Positions 21,277 to 30,930 of a stretch of 64,000 bases of DNA are shown here, piece by piece. The position numbers and the translations under genes are program-made. The stretch comes from Candidatus Cryosericum terrychapinii (GTDB taxonomy: Bacteria > Caldisericota > Caldisericia > Cryosericales > Cryosericaceae). The notes beneath the pieces are model-generated. The model saw only the letters and a program-made list of their open reading frames with translations, was not told the origin of the DNA and did not search any database. Location of the stretch: the NCBI RefSeq assembly GCF_003570925.1, contig NZ_QXIS01000001.1, positions 1 through 64,000 on the forward strand. The letters run 5' to 3'. Every line of letters begins with the position of its first letter. The stretch's first letter is position 1.

Positions 21277-22575
21277 ATGGCACAGCCGGTCATTGCAGAC
21301 CTAGTCATCCGGAATATTGGTGAGCTGCTTACGATGAAGGGGGTGGACGATCCGGTCGTTGCACCCACCGTTGGGGACCTGGGTATCATCAAGCGTGGCG
21401 AGGTCGCCGTCAAGGACAGGAAGATCCTCTACGTGGGGACCAAGGACGGTGGTTCCTACGTCGTGGGTCCGCAGACGATGATCATCGACGCCGAGAACAA
21501 GGTCGTGTGTCCAGGGTTCGTCGACTCCCACACCCACGCCATCTTTGCCGGCACGCGCGAGGATGAGTTCCTCATGCGTCAGCAGGGCAAGTCCTATGCC
21601 GAGATTCAGGCAGTGGGCGGTGGCATCGTGAAGACCGTCCGGGCAACGCGCATGGCCAGCGAAGAGAAGCTGCGGGACTCGCTCAAGCGGAACATCTTCA
21701 AGCTGTCGCGCTATGGGTCGACCACGGCGGAGATCAAGAGCGGTTATGGCCTGAACACCGAGGAGGAGATCAAACTCCTGCGCGTCATCAAGGAAGTCGC
21801 GCTGGAAACGGACATCCTCATCGTCCCGACCTTGCTGGGGGCGCATGTCGTCCCTCCCGAATACGTCGCCAGGCGTCACAAGTACGTGGAACTCGTCGCG
21901 AGGGACATGATTCCCATGGTGCACGAGAACCATTTGGCGATCTTCGTCGACGTGTATGTAGACGAGGGAGCATTCACGATCGAAGAGGCTCGCGGCATCC
22001 TGACGGCCGCCCGTGACCATGACATGCCACGCAAGCTCCATGCCGACGAGATGGCGGATGACCACTGCGCCGAACTGGCAGCCGAGATGGGATGTGTCAG
22101 TGCCGATCACCTCATCTGGACCAGCGAGAAGGGGATGAAAGCCATGGCGAAGGAGGGTGTTGTCGCGACACTCATGCCGGGCGCCGTCCTTTCGCTGGGA
22201 CGGACGAAGTTCGCGGATGCACGCGCGTTCATCGAGCATGGCGTTCCAGTCGCTCTTGCAACGGACTACAATCCGGGGACCTGCATGTGTCCCAACATGC
22301 TGCTCATCATGGCGCTGGGATGCCTGCACATGAAGATGACCGCCGAGGAAGTCATCGTCGCGGCGACCATCAACGGCGCCGCCGCCGTGGGTCGCGGCAC
22401 GCAGACCGGTTCGCTGCGCGAGGGCAAGGACGCTGACCTGCTCGTCCTCGACATCGATACCTACAAGGAGATCCCCTATCGTTTCGGGGAGAACTTCGTC
22501 CGGTACGTCGTAGCTGGGGGAGGCGTCATCAAGGCTCCCAAGGTCTTCAAGAAGAAGTATTTCCAGGAGAGTTAG
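21277..22575 (+). CDS. hutI: Imidazolonepropionase
   Basis: A 432-residue metal-dependent amidohydrolase that opens the ring of imidazolonepropionate to formiminoglutamate, the substrate of the upstream enzyme. Seen: the metal motif GFVDSHTHAIFAGTR, the family stretch EIKSGYGLN, the KLHADE segment and ATDYNPGT near the C-terminus. ATG 21277 follows GGGAGGAG by six bases. The gene order is the reverse of the reaction order, which is common in histidine utilisation operons. Confidence 0.95.
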   Translation: MAQPVIADLVIRNIGELLTMKGVDDPVVAPTVGDLGIIKRGEVAVKDRKILYVGTKDGGSYVVGPQTMIIDAENKVVCPGFVDSHTHAIFAGTREDEFLMRQQGKSYAEIQAVGGGIVKTVRATRMASEEKLRDSLKRNIFKLSRYGSTTAEIKSGYGLNTEEEIKLLRVIKEVALETDILIVPTLLGAHVVPPEYVARRHKYVELVARDMIPMVHENHLAIFVDVYVDEGAFTIEEARGILTAARDHDMPRKLHADEMADDHCAELAAEMGCVSADHLIWTSEKGMKAMAKEGVVATLMPGAVLSLGRTKFADARAFIEHGVPVALATDYNPGTCMCPNMLLIMALGCLHMKMTAEEVIVAATINGAAAVGRGTQTGSLREGKDADLLVLDIDTYKEIPYRFGENFVRYVVAGGGVIKAPKVFKKKYFQES

Positions 22576-22645
22576 CGCGTACCATCCGGGACAGACCCGT
22601 CAGAGGGCGCCTGCACCCCATTGAATCGAAGCAGAGGAGAAGAAC

Positions 22646-23767
22646 ATGGCAAACGTGTTGCGTACGCCGCTGTACGACGAGCATGTGAAGCTCGGTGCAA
22701 CGATGGTCGAGTTTGCGGGCTATGAGATGCCGATTCAATACACGAGCATCATCGAAGAGCACAAGGCCTGCCGCACGGCCGCGGGACTGTTTGACGTCTC
22801 GCACATGGGCGAGATCGAGGTCGAGGGACCGGATGCCGAGCAATTCGTGAGCTACATCTCCACGTGGAATGCAGCCCTGCTCGAGCCGTACGAGATCAAG
22901 TACGCCGAGTTTCTGTATCCGGAAGGGACGGTCGTCGATGACTTCTTTATCTACAAGTACAGTGCGACGAAGTTCCTGCTGGTCGTCAACGCCGGCAACT
23001 ACGACAAAGACCTCGCATGGATCCTGGACCACAAACAGGGCGACATTACCATCACCGGAGCGACGGCCACGTATGCCGAAATAGCCCTCCAGGGGCCGAA
23101 GGCCGAGGACATCCTGAAAGGCATGACCCCTGCGGACATCGTGAACCTGAAGTACTTCCAGTTCCTGGAGACCACTGTTGCTGGACGCAAGTGCATCGTG
23201 TCGCGTACCGGCTACACGGGCGAGGACGGGTACGAGATCTACTTCGGTCCTGCAGAGGCATCATATCTGTGGAACACCATCCTGGAAGCCGGCAGGCCGT
23301 TCGGCCTCGTCCCCAACGGACTGGGTGCGCGTGATACGTTGCGCTTCGAGGTGTGCTACTGGTTGTATGGCCATGACCTTGACAACACCATAGCGCCGCT
23401 CGAATCCGGACAGAACTTCGTGATCAGCTGGGACCACGACTTTGTGGGCAAGTCCGCACTGTTGGCCATGAAAGAGAAGGGTGTCCCACGCAAGTGGATT
23501 GGCGTGAAGATGAACAGCAGGGCCATCCCGCGCAACGGGTTCGATTGCCTGGCAGGTGATGCGGCAGCGCCCGTCAAGATCGGCTACGTGACCAGTGGCA
23601 ACTACTGTCCGACCCTGGGTGGCTCCTATGCCTTGTGCATGGTCGCAAAGGACGCGGTGAAGGTTGGCGATACGGTGTATATCTCGATTCGCGGAAAGGC
23701 CGAGGCAGGCATCGTGGTCAAGCGGCCGTTCATGCAGCCCAACGCCGGACACAAACACGACAGGTAG
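22646..23767 (+). CDS. gcvT: Aminomethyltransferase (glycine cleavage T protein)
   Basis: A 373-residue protein of the GcvT family, which passes the aminomethyl group of glycine from the lipoyl H protein to tetrahydrofolate, giving methylene-THF and ammonia. The opening (RTPLYDEHVKLGATMVEFAG) and the DVSHMGEI and SRTGYTGEDGYEIY stretches are characteristic, and the length is normal. gcvH and gcvP are not nearby, so a stand-alone folate role cannot be excluded. ATG 22646 has AGAGGAG upstream. The location after ftcD and hutI groups folate one-carbon genes together. Confidence 0.92.
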   Translation: MANVLRTPLYDEHVKLGATMVEFAGYEMPIQYTSIIEEHKACRTAAGLFDVSHMGEIEVEGPDAEQFVSYISTWNAALLEPYEIKYAEFLYPEGTVVDDFFIYKYSATKFLLVVNAGNYDKDLAWILDHKQGDITITGATATYAEIALQGPKAEDILKGMTPADIVNLKYFQFLETTVAGRKCIVSRTGYTGEDGYEIYFGPAEASYLWNTILEAGRPFGLVPNGLGARDTLRFEVCYWLYGHDLDNTIAPLESGQNFVISWDHDFVGKSALLAMKEKGVPRKWIGVKMNSRAIPRNGFDCLAGDAAAPVKIGYVTSGNYCPTLGGSYALCMVAKDAVKVGDTVYISIRGKAEAGIVVKRPFMQPNAGHKHDR

Positions 23768-23820
23768 ACAGGCGCACCATCGCGCGTGAGCGCTGAATTA
23801 TCTGGAGGGAGGTACAGGAC

Positions 23821-24990
23821 ATGCTGAACGTAACGAAACGCGTGCAGAGGGCCGGCGGCGAGGGAGCCTTCCTCGTCATGGCCAAGGCGCAGGAACTGGA
23901 ACGCCAGGGCAAGAGCATGATCTATATGCAGATCGGCGAACCCGACTTCAATACCCCCGAGAACATCAAGCAGGCCGGCATCCGGGCGATCGAGGAGAAC
24001 TACACGCACTACTCGTCCACCATGGGACGTATGGACTTCCGCAAGGCGATCGCGGAGTACATCAGCAGGACCCGTGGCGTCCCAGTCACGGCTGAAGAGG
24101 TGCTGGTCAGCCCCGGCGCCAAGGATGTCCTCTACTCGGCGTGCATGACCCTGCTCGAGGACGGCGATGAGGCCATCTACCCCAATCCCTCGTATCCCAT
24201 CTACGAGTCGATCATCAACATTTCCGGCGCCAAGTCTGTGCCTCTCCCCATCCTCGAGGAGAAGGACTTCGGCTTTGACCGCGACACCTTCGTCAAGCTG
24301 GTCTCGCCGCGCACCAAGCTTGTCGTCATCAACTCTCCAGCCAACCCCACCGGTGGCATCATCGCGCGCGAGGACCTGGAGCTGGTCGCCGAGATGGCCA
24401 AGAAGTATGACTTCTATGTTCTGTCGGACGAGATCTACTCGCGTCTGGTCTTCGAAGGTGAGCACTTTTCCATCGCGTCGCTCCCCGGGATGAAGGAACG
24501 CACGATCATCGTGGACGGCATGTCCAAGACCTACGCCATGACCGGGTGGCGCCTTGGCTATGCAGCCGGGCCGCGCGAGCTCATCGAGTGGATGTCCAAG
24601 ATCATCGCCAATACGGCGTCCTGCACCGCCACGTTCACACAGATTGCCGGCATCGAAGCGTTGACCGGCCCGCAGGATGATGTGGAGACGATGCGACAGG
24701 AGTTCCTGGCTCGCCGCGAGATCATTGTCGAGGGACTCGACGCCATCCCCGGTGTCACCTGCCGCAAACCGCACGGCGCCTTTTATGTCTTCCCCAACGT
24801 CAAGAGCTTTGGCCGCTCATCCCAGGAGATCGCCGACCACTTGCTGTACAACGCCGGCGTAGCTTGCCTGGCGGGGCGTAGCTTCGGCTCGTTTGGCGAA
24901 GGCTATCTCCGCTTTTCCTACGCCACGTCACGCGAGAACATTGCCCTGGCGCTCGGGCGGATTCGCACGGCCTTGGCTGAACTGAAGTAG
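23821..24990 (+). CDS. PLP-dependent class I aminotransferase
   Basis: A 389-residue fold-type I aminotransferase. The PLP lysine is Lys236 in SKTYAMTGWRLGYAAGP; NSPANPTGGI and SDEIYSRLVFEG carry the cofactor-binding Asn, Asp and Tyr; a C-terminal LRFSYATS holds the carboxylate-binding Arg. This is the aspartate aminotransferase subgroup, which also covers aromatic and other amino acids, so the substrate is not fixed. Strong ribosome site GGAGGGAGG before ATG 23821. It lies 53 bp after gcvT and 16 bp before transketolase, probably one transcript. Confidence 0.9.
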   Translation: MLNVTKRVQRAGGEGAFLVMAKAQELERQGKSMIYMQIGEPDFNTPENIKQAGIRAIEENYTHYSSTMGRMDFRKAIAEYISRTRGVPVTAEEVLVSPGAKDVLYSACMTLLEDGDEAIYPNPSYPIYESIINISGAKSVPLPILEEKDFGFDRDTFVKLVSPRTKLVVINSPANPTGGIIAREDLELVAEMAKKYDFYVLSDEIYSRLVFEGEHFSIASLPGMKERTIIVDGMSKTYAMTGWRLGYAAGPRELIEWMSKIIANTASCTATFTQIAGIEALTGPQDDVETMRQEFLARREIIVEGLDAIPGVTCRKPHGAFYVFPNVKSFGRSSQEIADHLLYNAGVACLAGRSFGSFGEGYLRFSYATSRENIALALGRIRTALAELK

Positions 24991-25006
24991 GAGCGAGCAA
25001 CCAATC

Positions 25007-25837
25007 ATGGATCCAATGCTGACGATCCAGGAACTGAAGCACCTTGCGACCGAGATCCGCAAGGACACGCTGCGCTCCATCACGGCGGCCGGTTCAGGGC
25101 ATCCGGGTGGTTCGCTGTCGGCTGCCGACATTATGACGGCCCTCTACTTCCGGGCCGCCAACCTGAACAGCCCTACCGACCCCGACCGTGACCGCATCTT
25201 CTGGTCCAAGGGGCACATCGTGCCCCTGCTGTACACCCTACTTGCCTACAAGGGTTTCTTCCCAAAGGAAGAGCTCACAACATTGCGCAAGTTCGGCTCA
25301 CGTCTCCAGGGACACCCCAAGAAGGATAGTCCTCCGGGCGTGGAGACGTCGGGCGGCTCGCTTGGCCAGGGGCTCTCCATCGCCGTGGGTGCAGCCTATG
25401 CTGCCCGGTACGACCATCTGCCGGTCCGTTCCTGGTGTCTCACTGGTGACGGAGAGATCCAGGAGGGCCAGATCTGGGAGGCACTGATGGCAGGTGCACA
25501 CTTCAAGCTGGACAACCTGTGTGCCATCATCGACAACAACGGCTTGCAGATCGACGGCAAATGTTCCGACATCATGTGCATCGACGACGTTGCCGCCAAA
25601 CTGCGCGCGTTCAACTGGCACGTCATCAGCATCGACGGCAACGATATGGAGCAGTGCGTGAACGCGCTGGACGAGGCGAAAACGGTCAAGGGACAGCCTA
25701 CCGCCATCGTTGCGCATACCATCAAGGGCAAGGGCGTCTCGTTCATGGAGAACGTTGTCGGCTGGCATGGCAAGGCGCCGTCCCAGGATGAGCTGACTCA
25801 GGCCATCCGCGAGCTGGACGCACAGGAGTGTGAGTGA
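25007..25837 (+). CDS. Transketolase, N-terminal subunit
   Basis: A 276-residue protein equal to the thiamine-diphosphate-binding half of transketolase. The TPP motif is GDGEIQEGQIWEA followed by IDNNGLQIDG; GHPGGSLS and SKGHIVPLLY are conserved substrate and cofactor residues. Split transketolases of this size are normal in archaea and many anaerobes. It interconverts ketose and aldose phosphates in the non-oxidative pentose pathway. Its stop codon ends one base before the start of the C-terminal subunit gene. Confidence 0.95.
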   Translation: MDPMLTIQELKHLATEIRKDTLRSITAAGSGHPGGSLSAADIMTALYFRAANLNSPTDPDRDRIFWSKGHIVPLLYTLLAYKGFFPKEELTTLRKFGSRLQGHPKKDSPPGVETSGGSLGQGLSIAVGAAYAARYDHLPVRSWCLTGDGEIQEGQIWEALMAGAHFKLDNLCAIIDNNGLQIDGKCSDIMCIDDVAAKLRAFNWHVISIDGNDMEQCVNALDEAKTVKGQPTAIVAHTIKGKGVSFMENVVGWHGKAPSQDELTQAIRELDAQECE

Positions 25838-25838
25838 C

Positions 25839-26813
25839 ATGGCGACTGCACACAAGGACGTTTGCGGCACCCTCGAAGGCAAGGCGACTCGCTTCGGCTA
25901 CTCCGATGGCCTGCTGATCCTGGGTACGACAGACCCGCGCGTGTTCGTGCTCGACGCCGACCTCGCCAAGTCGACCACGAGTGAACGTTTCAAGAAAGAG
26001 TTCCCCGACCGGTTCATCGACTGCGGCATCGCCGAGGCGAACATGGTCGGCATTGCCGCTGGGTTGTCGCTGATGGGCAAGGTCCCGTTCACGTCGACCT
26101 ACGGCACGTTCATGGTTGATCGGGCGCTCGACCAGATACGGGTCACCGTCGCCTATGGCGAGCTGAACGTGAAGATCGTCGGCGCACACGGCGGCATCAG
26201 CGTCGGCCCTGACGGCGCCACGCACCAGGCCCTGGAAGATCTGGGCACTATGAGGATGCTGCCGCATATGACCGTCATCAACCCGTGTGACGTGAATGAA
26301 GCCCGCAAGGCCACGCTGGCGGTTGCCGCCATGCAGGGCCCGGTGTTCATCCGGCTTGGCCGTGAGTCGGTGCCTATCCTCACCGACGATGCTACGCCGT
26401 TCGAAATCGGCAAGGGCATCACGTTTGAGGACGGCGATGACGTCACCATCACCGCGACCGGCTACATGGTGTACGAGGCGCTGCTGGCGCACGAGGAACT
26501 GAAGAAGCAGGGCATCCATGCCCGCGTCCTGAACATCCATACCATCAAACCCATCGACCGGGAATTGCTCGTGAAGGCTGCTCGTGAGACGGGTGCTGTC
26601 GTCACCGCAGAGGAGCACCAGGTCATGGGAGGGTTCGGTTCCGCCGTGGCCGAGGTGCTGGTCCAGGATTGCCCGGTGCCTATGGAATTCGTGGGCATCA
26701 AGGACCGCTTCGGCGAATCCGGCACGCCTGACGAACTGCTCACGGCCTTCGGCTGCAGGGCGGCCAACATTGAACAAGCCGTGAAGGCAGTGCTTGCGCG
26801 TCGCAAGCGATAG
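25839..26813 (+). CDS. Transketolase, C-terminal subunit
   Basis: A 324-residue protein holding the pyrimidine-binding domain and C-terminal domain of transketolase. FIDCGIAEANMVGIAAGLS contains the catalytic Glu that activates TPP; THQALEDLGTMRMLPHM is typical. ATG 25839 is preferred, 11 bases after AGGAG; a GTG at 25830 is in frame but too close to the ribosome site. Works as a heteromer with the subunit encoded directly upstream and supplies ribose and erythrose phosphates. Confidence 0.95.
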   Translation: MATAHKDVCGTLEGKATRFGYSDGLLILGTTDPRVFVLDADLAKSTTSERFKKEFPDRFIDCGIAEANMVGIAAGLSLMGKVPFTSTYGTFMVDRALDQIRVTVAYGELNVKIVGAHGGISVGPDGATHQALEDLGTMRMLPHMTVINPCDVNEARKATLAVAAMQGPVFIRLGRESVPILTDDATPFEIGKGITFEDGDDVTITATGYMVYEALLAHEELKKQGIHARVLNIHTIKPIDRELLVKAARETGAVVTAEEHQVMGGFGSAVAEVLVQDCPVPMEFVGIKDRFGESGTPDELLTAFGCRAANIEQAVKAVLARRKR

Positions 26814-26835
26814 CGCGAGTCCAGCTGTGAACATT

Positions 26836-26880
26836 CCGGCCTCCGCAGGCGTTTGACGCTTCTGTGGAGGCCGGTACACT
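26836..26880 (+). promoter_or_regulatory. Hairpin with a promoter built into it
   Basis: CCGGCCTCCGCAG (26836-26848) pairs with CTGTGGAGGCCGG (26862-26874) as a 13-bp stem with one G-U pair. Inside it TTGACG (26853-26858) lies 16 bases before TACACT (26875-26880). The hairpin can end the transketolase transcript while the same DNA starts the next operon. Confidence 0.55.
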
Positions 26881-26918
26881 GTCCTGATAACCGAAAACCA
26901 TTCGTGCAAGGAGTCCAT

Positions 26919-27968
26919 ATGGGAGATATGCAAGGGAAACAGCGTGAATTGAAGCATCGCTCGCCCCTAGTGTGGGTGTTGGGAGCCGTCATCGTCGCAG
27001 CAGTCGTGTGGGGTGGATCGGCAGTGGTGACGCGTGGCAAGGTCAGCCCGACATCATGCCTGACCTCGCTGGCCCCCGGCAGCACTGTCTCACAGGCCGA
27101 TAGCCTTCCAAGCGCCACCGAGGGACAGGAACCGTACGTGGTATGGAGCGCGTCGACAGAGGAACAGGGGTCTGTATCGACCCTGTACACTGCACGCATC
27201 CCCAATCCGGTTCAGTCATCCGGTCTGGCACGCGTCTTGCTTGCGCCGTCCTCGGTGTCGGTCGGCATAGTAGTTGATGAAAGCACGACTATCCAGGAAG
27301 TGCGCATCCTTGACCCTCGGATCCTGGTTGGCGCCCCCGGCACCTTGGCTTCGTTTCTGGAGGGGTTCAAGGGGATGTCCTTCTTTCAGGTTCTGACCGC
27401 GGCCGATGGGTTTGCCCCGGCGGGTGGAGGGGCACTGACCGCTCCAGTGTCGGCGCTGGTCAAGGACCTTGCGACGTCTGCGTACCTGCGTGATATGGGG
27501 AAAGAGGGCTTCGACCGCTTCATGGCCCAGGTCAACTCCCCGGGGCTGCGTCTCGATTTCCCGTTTCCGTACTTTGCGGCGACAACGTGGCAGGGAGATG
27601 CCTTCAACCTGGGCCAGCTGAACGGCAAGAAGGTGCTGGTAGCCTTCACTCAGCCAACCTGTGGCTCGTGTTTCGAAGCGACCATGACCCTGTTGAACAC
27701 GCTTGTCGTGCGCAAGTTCGACGTCACGCCGGTTGTCTTCATTTTTGGTGACCCCCAGTTGGAGCCGGTTCAGCGGTTTGCGAAAGATGCTCCGGCGGGT
27801 ACCATCCTCATCTCTGATCCCAACCTGGATCTGGCCCGGTCTGTCCATCAGACGCTGGCACCGTATGCTGTGATCCTGGACGAGCAGCACATCATTCGCT
27901 ACAGCGGCAGTTCCGACGAGGGCAGCATGGTGTACCAGTACCTGGAACAGCTCGCAGGTGCCCAATGA
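26919..27968 (+). CDS. Membrane-anchored thioredoxin-fold protein
   Basis: A 349-residue protein. One N-terminal membrane segment (about 17-37) leaves the rest outside. Residues about 105-205 resemble an FMN-binding-type fold (VSVGIVVDESTTIQEVRIL), weakly. A TlpA/peroxiredoxin-like thioredoxin domain follows with Cys248-Gly-Ser-Cys251 in VAFTQPTCGSCFEATM. Likely role: thiol-disulfide exchange on extracytoplasmic proteins, with electrons from the CcdA-like protein encoded next, whose start overlaps this stop (ATGA). ATG 26919 follows AAGGAG by five bases. Substrates are unknown. Confidence 0.8.
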   Translation: MGDMQGKQRELKHRSPLVWVLGAVIVAAVVWGGSAVVTRGKVSPTSCLTSLAPGSTVSQADSLPSATEGQEPYVVWSASTEEQGSVSTLYTARIPNPVQSSGLARVLLAPSSVSVGIVVDESTTIQEVRILDPRILVGAPGTLASFLEGFKGMSFFQVLTAADGFAPAGGGALTAPVSALVKDLATSAYLRDMGKEGFDRFMAQVNSPGLRLDFPFPYFAATTWQGDAFNLGQLNGKKVLVAFTQPTCGSCFEATMTLLNTLVVRKFDVTPVVFIFGDPQLEPVQRFAKDAPAGTILISDPNLDLARSVHQTLAPYAVILDEQHIIRYSGSSDEGSMVYQYLEQLAGAQ

Positions 27969-29179
27969 ATCGGTCCCGCTTCCTGAAGGGTCTGACCGGT
28001 GCCATGCTCGTGGTGCTGGTATGCGGCGTGTGGGGAGCACCCTTTGCGCATGCTGCCGTGCCTGCCACACCCCTGCACGTGGACAGTACCCCAGTCATCT
28101 ACTACTACACCGAAGGGTGCAGCGAGTGCCAGGCAGTCGAGCAGTATCTGGACACGCTCTCTGCGAAATATGACTTCTACGTGTACAAGGAGGTGGATTC
28201 ACTGGATGCCGCGGGCGCCAAGGTACGCTCAGCGCTCGATACCTCCTATGGCGTGCCTGACGCGCAGCGGGGGATCGCGCCGACGATCTTTGTTGGCGAC
28301 AAGGTGTTCCTCAGGGAGCCCGCCATCAAGACTGGACTGGAACAGGCGCTGAAGTCGTCCACGCCTGCACTTCGTCAGCACTTGCTGGATGCTGAAGCAG
28401 CGGCTGAGAAAGGTGGTGGCAGCGAGCCCACGGATCTGTTCAAGACGTTCAGTGTCCTGACCGTCATCGGCGCAGGACTCCTGGATGGCATCAACCCCTG
28501 TGCGTTCGCAACCCTCATCTTCTTCATCAGCTACCTCATCATGCGGTCCAAATCCAGGCGCGACATCCTGTTCGTTGGGATGGCGTTTGCGGCAGGCGTC
28601 TTCCTGGCATATCTTGCCGCGGGCATGGGGCTGTACCAGGTCGTCTCCCGTGTGCCGTGGTTCTTCGCCCTCAGCAAATGGTTCTACCTCGTCATCGGCA
28701 TCTTCGCCGCTGTGATTGCCGTGCTGTCGGTGCGCGACGCATGGCGCGCCCGGCATGGCGACCTGGGCGACATGACGCTGCAACTGCCGGAACGGAACAA
28801 GGGGATGATCCACAGACTCATCCGCAGTCAGGCACGCACCGGGTTCGTTGCCATCAGCGCCTTCCTTGTCGCGTTCCCTGTCTCGCTGTTCGAGTTCATG
28901 TGTACCGGGCAGACGTACCTGCCGACCATCGTGCTCATCTTCAGCCAGAACGTCCTCAAGCAGAGAGCCGCGCTGTTCCTGGTCATCTACAACTTGTTGT
29001 TCATTCTGCCGCTTGTCCTCATCACCGTCATTGCATATCTTGGCGTCACCAGTGACCATCTGGTCACGTGGCTCAAGAGGAATGCGGCGCCGGTCAAGGC
29101 GGCTACGGCCGTCCTCTTTGTTGCCCTCGCGGCGTTCCTCATCGTGCGGGCACTGACATTGTTTGGGGTGATACGATGA
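27965..29179 (+). CDS. CcdA/DsbD-like thiol transporter with N-terminal thioredoxin domain
   Basis: A 404-residue protein: signal peptide or first helix (1-31), a glutaredoxin/thioredoxin-like domain with Cys52-Ser-Glu-Cys55 in YYTEGCSECQ, then about six membrane helices from residue 160 of the CcdA/DsbD type. The helix cysteines are visible as GINPC179 and FMC313TGQTY. DsbD-type proteins carry reducing equivalents from cytoplasmic thioredoxin across the membrane to outside thiols. The natural partner is the CGSC protein encoded upstream. The downstream surface protein gene overlaps it by 4 bp, so all three genes are coupled. Confidence 0.87.
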   Translation: MNRSRFLKGLTGAMLVVLVCGVWGAPFAHAAVPATPLHVDSTPVIYYYTEGCSECQAVEQYLDTLSAKYDFYVYKEVDSLDAAGAKVRSALDTSYGVPDAQRGIAPTIFVGDKVFLREPAIKTGLEQALKSSTPALRQHLLDAEAAAEKGGGSEPTDLFKTFSVLTVIGAGLLDGINPCAFATLIFFISYLIMRSKSRRDILFVGMAFAAGVFLAYLAAGMGLYQVVSRVPWFFALSKWFYLVIGIFAAVIAVLSVRDAWRARHGDLGDMTLQLPERNKGMIHRLIRSQARTGFVAISAFLVAFPVSLFEFMCTGQTYLPTIVLIFSQNVLKQRAALFLVIYNLLFILPLVLITVIAYLGVTSDHLVTWLKRNAAPVKAATAVLFVALAAFLIVRALTLFGVIR

Positions 29180-30846
29180 GAAGAAGCTACTCCTGTGGTA
29201 TCCTGCGCCTTGTTGTTTTTCTGACCACCTGCACCATGATTGCGGCCGGTATTGCTGCGCCTGCAGCGAGCGCGCAGTCCAGCGCCGGGTTCGTCACGCT
29301 CAAGACCTTTCCTGCTGCCGTGACCGCCATCGGCACGCTGGGCGGGGCGACGCCGACGATCGTCGTGGCGACGCAAAACGCCGGCATCTACAGCATGTCG
29401 GGCACGTCGACGGTCTTCCGCAAACTGCCTGCCCAGCTGGACCTGATGAGAATCACCAGCATCGCCGTTCTCGATCCAGACCAGTGGCTCGTCGGCACCG
29501 ATGGTGAGGGCCTGTGGCTCGTGAAAGGCGAAGGGATGTCGTTTGACCGCGTCACGACCCTGGATTGCACGCGCGTTGCGCGTATCGTGCCGGACCCCCG
29601 CGATCCTGATGCGCTGTTCATCCCGTCGCTTTGTACGGGCCTGCATTACTCGACGGACCGTGGTGTGACGTGGGAGACGGTAGGCAAGGGAATTACGTCG
29701 TTTCTCGTGACTGACGTCGTGCGTCTGGACGGCGATCGCATCGCCGTCGCCACCCAGGACGCAGGTGTGTTTGTGTCCGCCGACAACGGGACCTCGTATA
29801 CCAAGACGCTCTGTCCTATCAAGAATGTGTCGTCGCTTGCCTGGGGTGCCACCACCAGGACGTTGTTCGCAGCAGGAGGAACGTTTATCGCGATGACCAC
29901 GGACGCGGGGGCTCACTGGACGAGCCTGCCCAGTCCCGGCACAGTGACGTCGCTGGCGGCTCTGCCATTGGGTGCTGTTCTAGCTGGTACTGCCCAGCGT
30001 GGAGTGCTTCGCTGGGACGCCACGGCCAAGGGATGGCGCGACGTTGCCCAGGGTGCCGGCGTCACGTCGGCATTAGTCATGACCTGTACTACGACGACTC
30101 TGCTGATAGGTGGGTCCACGGGCGCTCTTGTACGTGCCGACCTCAGCACGCCTGTCGCAGCGCTAGCGCCGTCAGCGCTGGACCTTGGCAGCATCCCGGT
30201 CAACCAGGCACGCTCGGTGACGTTCGCTATCACCAACTTGAGTGTAGGCGCCCTGGACTGGCGCATCGAGAACGTTCCCGGCTATGTCACGGTGACGCCT
30301 CAGACAGGCAAGGGCAACGCGACCGTGATCGTCCGCATCGAAGGCGACAGCTTGGGCAAGGGGCCGTACCAGAGCTTGCTCAAAGTCGTGACGAACGGCG
30401 GTGACCAGGCGCTGACACTACGTTTTAGCGTTGCCGATGCCGCCTCGGTGCATATCGGGCTGACGGTCGGGAAGGCGACGGCAACGGTGGGTGACGGGGC
30501 GGTTACGCTGGATGCTGCGCCCTACATCGACAAGGCCAGCGGCCGTACTATGGTGCCGATGAGGTTCATCGGTGAGGCGTTTGGCGCCACGGTCACGTGG
30601 GACGCACCATCGCGCCGCGTGTTTGTCGAGACGAAGGGGTCGCTGAACCACAAGCCCCTGCTTATGATCATGACCATCAGTTCGAAGAAAGCAACGGTGA
30701 ACGGCAAGGCAATGACCCTGGATGTCGCCCCTGCGATTGTCGCTGGTCGAACCTTCGTCCCTCTGCGGGTCATCTCCGAGGCGTTGGGCGCGGCTGTTAC
30801 CTGGCATGCGGACACGCGCGCGGTGAGCATCGAGTACATGCCATAG
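29176..30846 (+). CDS. Surface protein: beta-propeller-like domain with C-terminal PF07833 pair
   Basis: A 556-residue exported protein with signal peptide ending near ASAQS (about 34). Residues 40-315 contain repeats of the sialidase/YCF48 type (GTDGEGLWLV, GLHYSTDRGVTWETV, GVFVSADNGTSYTK, MTTDAGAHWTSL), predicted to form a propeller. An Ig-like segment (about 325-420, IPVNQARSVTFAITNLS) precedes two PF07833 units (RTMVPMRFIGEAFG, RTFVPLRVISEALG). It starts within the stop of the thiol transporter gene (ATGA), so it belongs to that operon and may be a client of it. No catalytic residues for a sialidase can be assigned. Confidence 0.83.
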   Translation: MRRSYSCGILRLVVFLTTCTMIAAGIAAPAASAQSSAGFVTLKTFPAAVTAIGTLGGATPTIVVATQNAGIYSMSGTSTVFRKLPAQLDLMRITSIAVLDPDQWLVGTDGEGLWLVKGEGMSFDRVTTLDCTRVARIVPDPRDPDALFIPSLCTGLHYSTDRGVTWETVGKGITSFLVTDVVRLDGDRIAVATQDAGVFVSADNGTSYTKTLCPIKNVSSLAWGATTRTLFAAGGTFIAMTTDAGAHWTSLPSPGTVTSLAALPLGAVLAGTAQRGVLRWDATAKGWRDVAQGAGVTSALVMTCTTTTLLIGGSTGALVRADLSTPVAALAPSALDLGSIPVNQARSVTFAITNLSVGALDWRIENVPGYVTVTPQTGKGNATVIVRIEGDSLGKGPYQSLLKVVTNGGDQALTLRFSVADAASVHIGLTVGKATATVGDGAVTLDAAPYIDKASGRTMVPMRFIGEAFGATVTWDAPSRRVFVETKGSLNHKPLLMIMTISSKKATVNGKAMTLDVAPAIVAGRTFVPLRVISEALGAAVTWHADTRAVSIEYMP

Positions 30847-30852
30847 CTGGCC

Positions 30853-30930
30853 AGTGTGCCGTGTGGGTACACCTGTGTGTACATACGGCACACTAGCGTG
30901 GGGTCGGACGGCCCGGTCAGGGGTCCGACC
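30853..30930 (+). terminator. Two hairpins after the thiol-redox operon
   Basis: AGTGTGCCGT (30853-30862) pairs with ACGGCACACT (30885-30894), with an inner GTACAC/GTGTAC stem. A second stem GGTCGGAC/GTCCGACC (30902-30909 with 30923-30930) follows and runs into TTCCTCC. The pair probably ends the operon. Confidence 0.6.
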
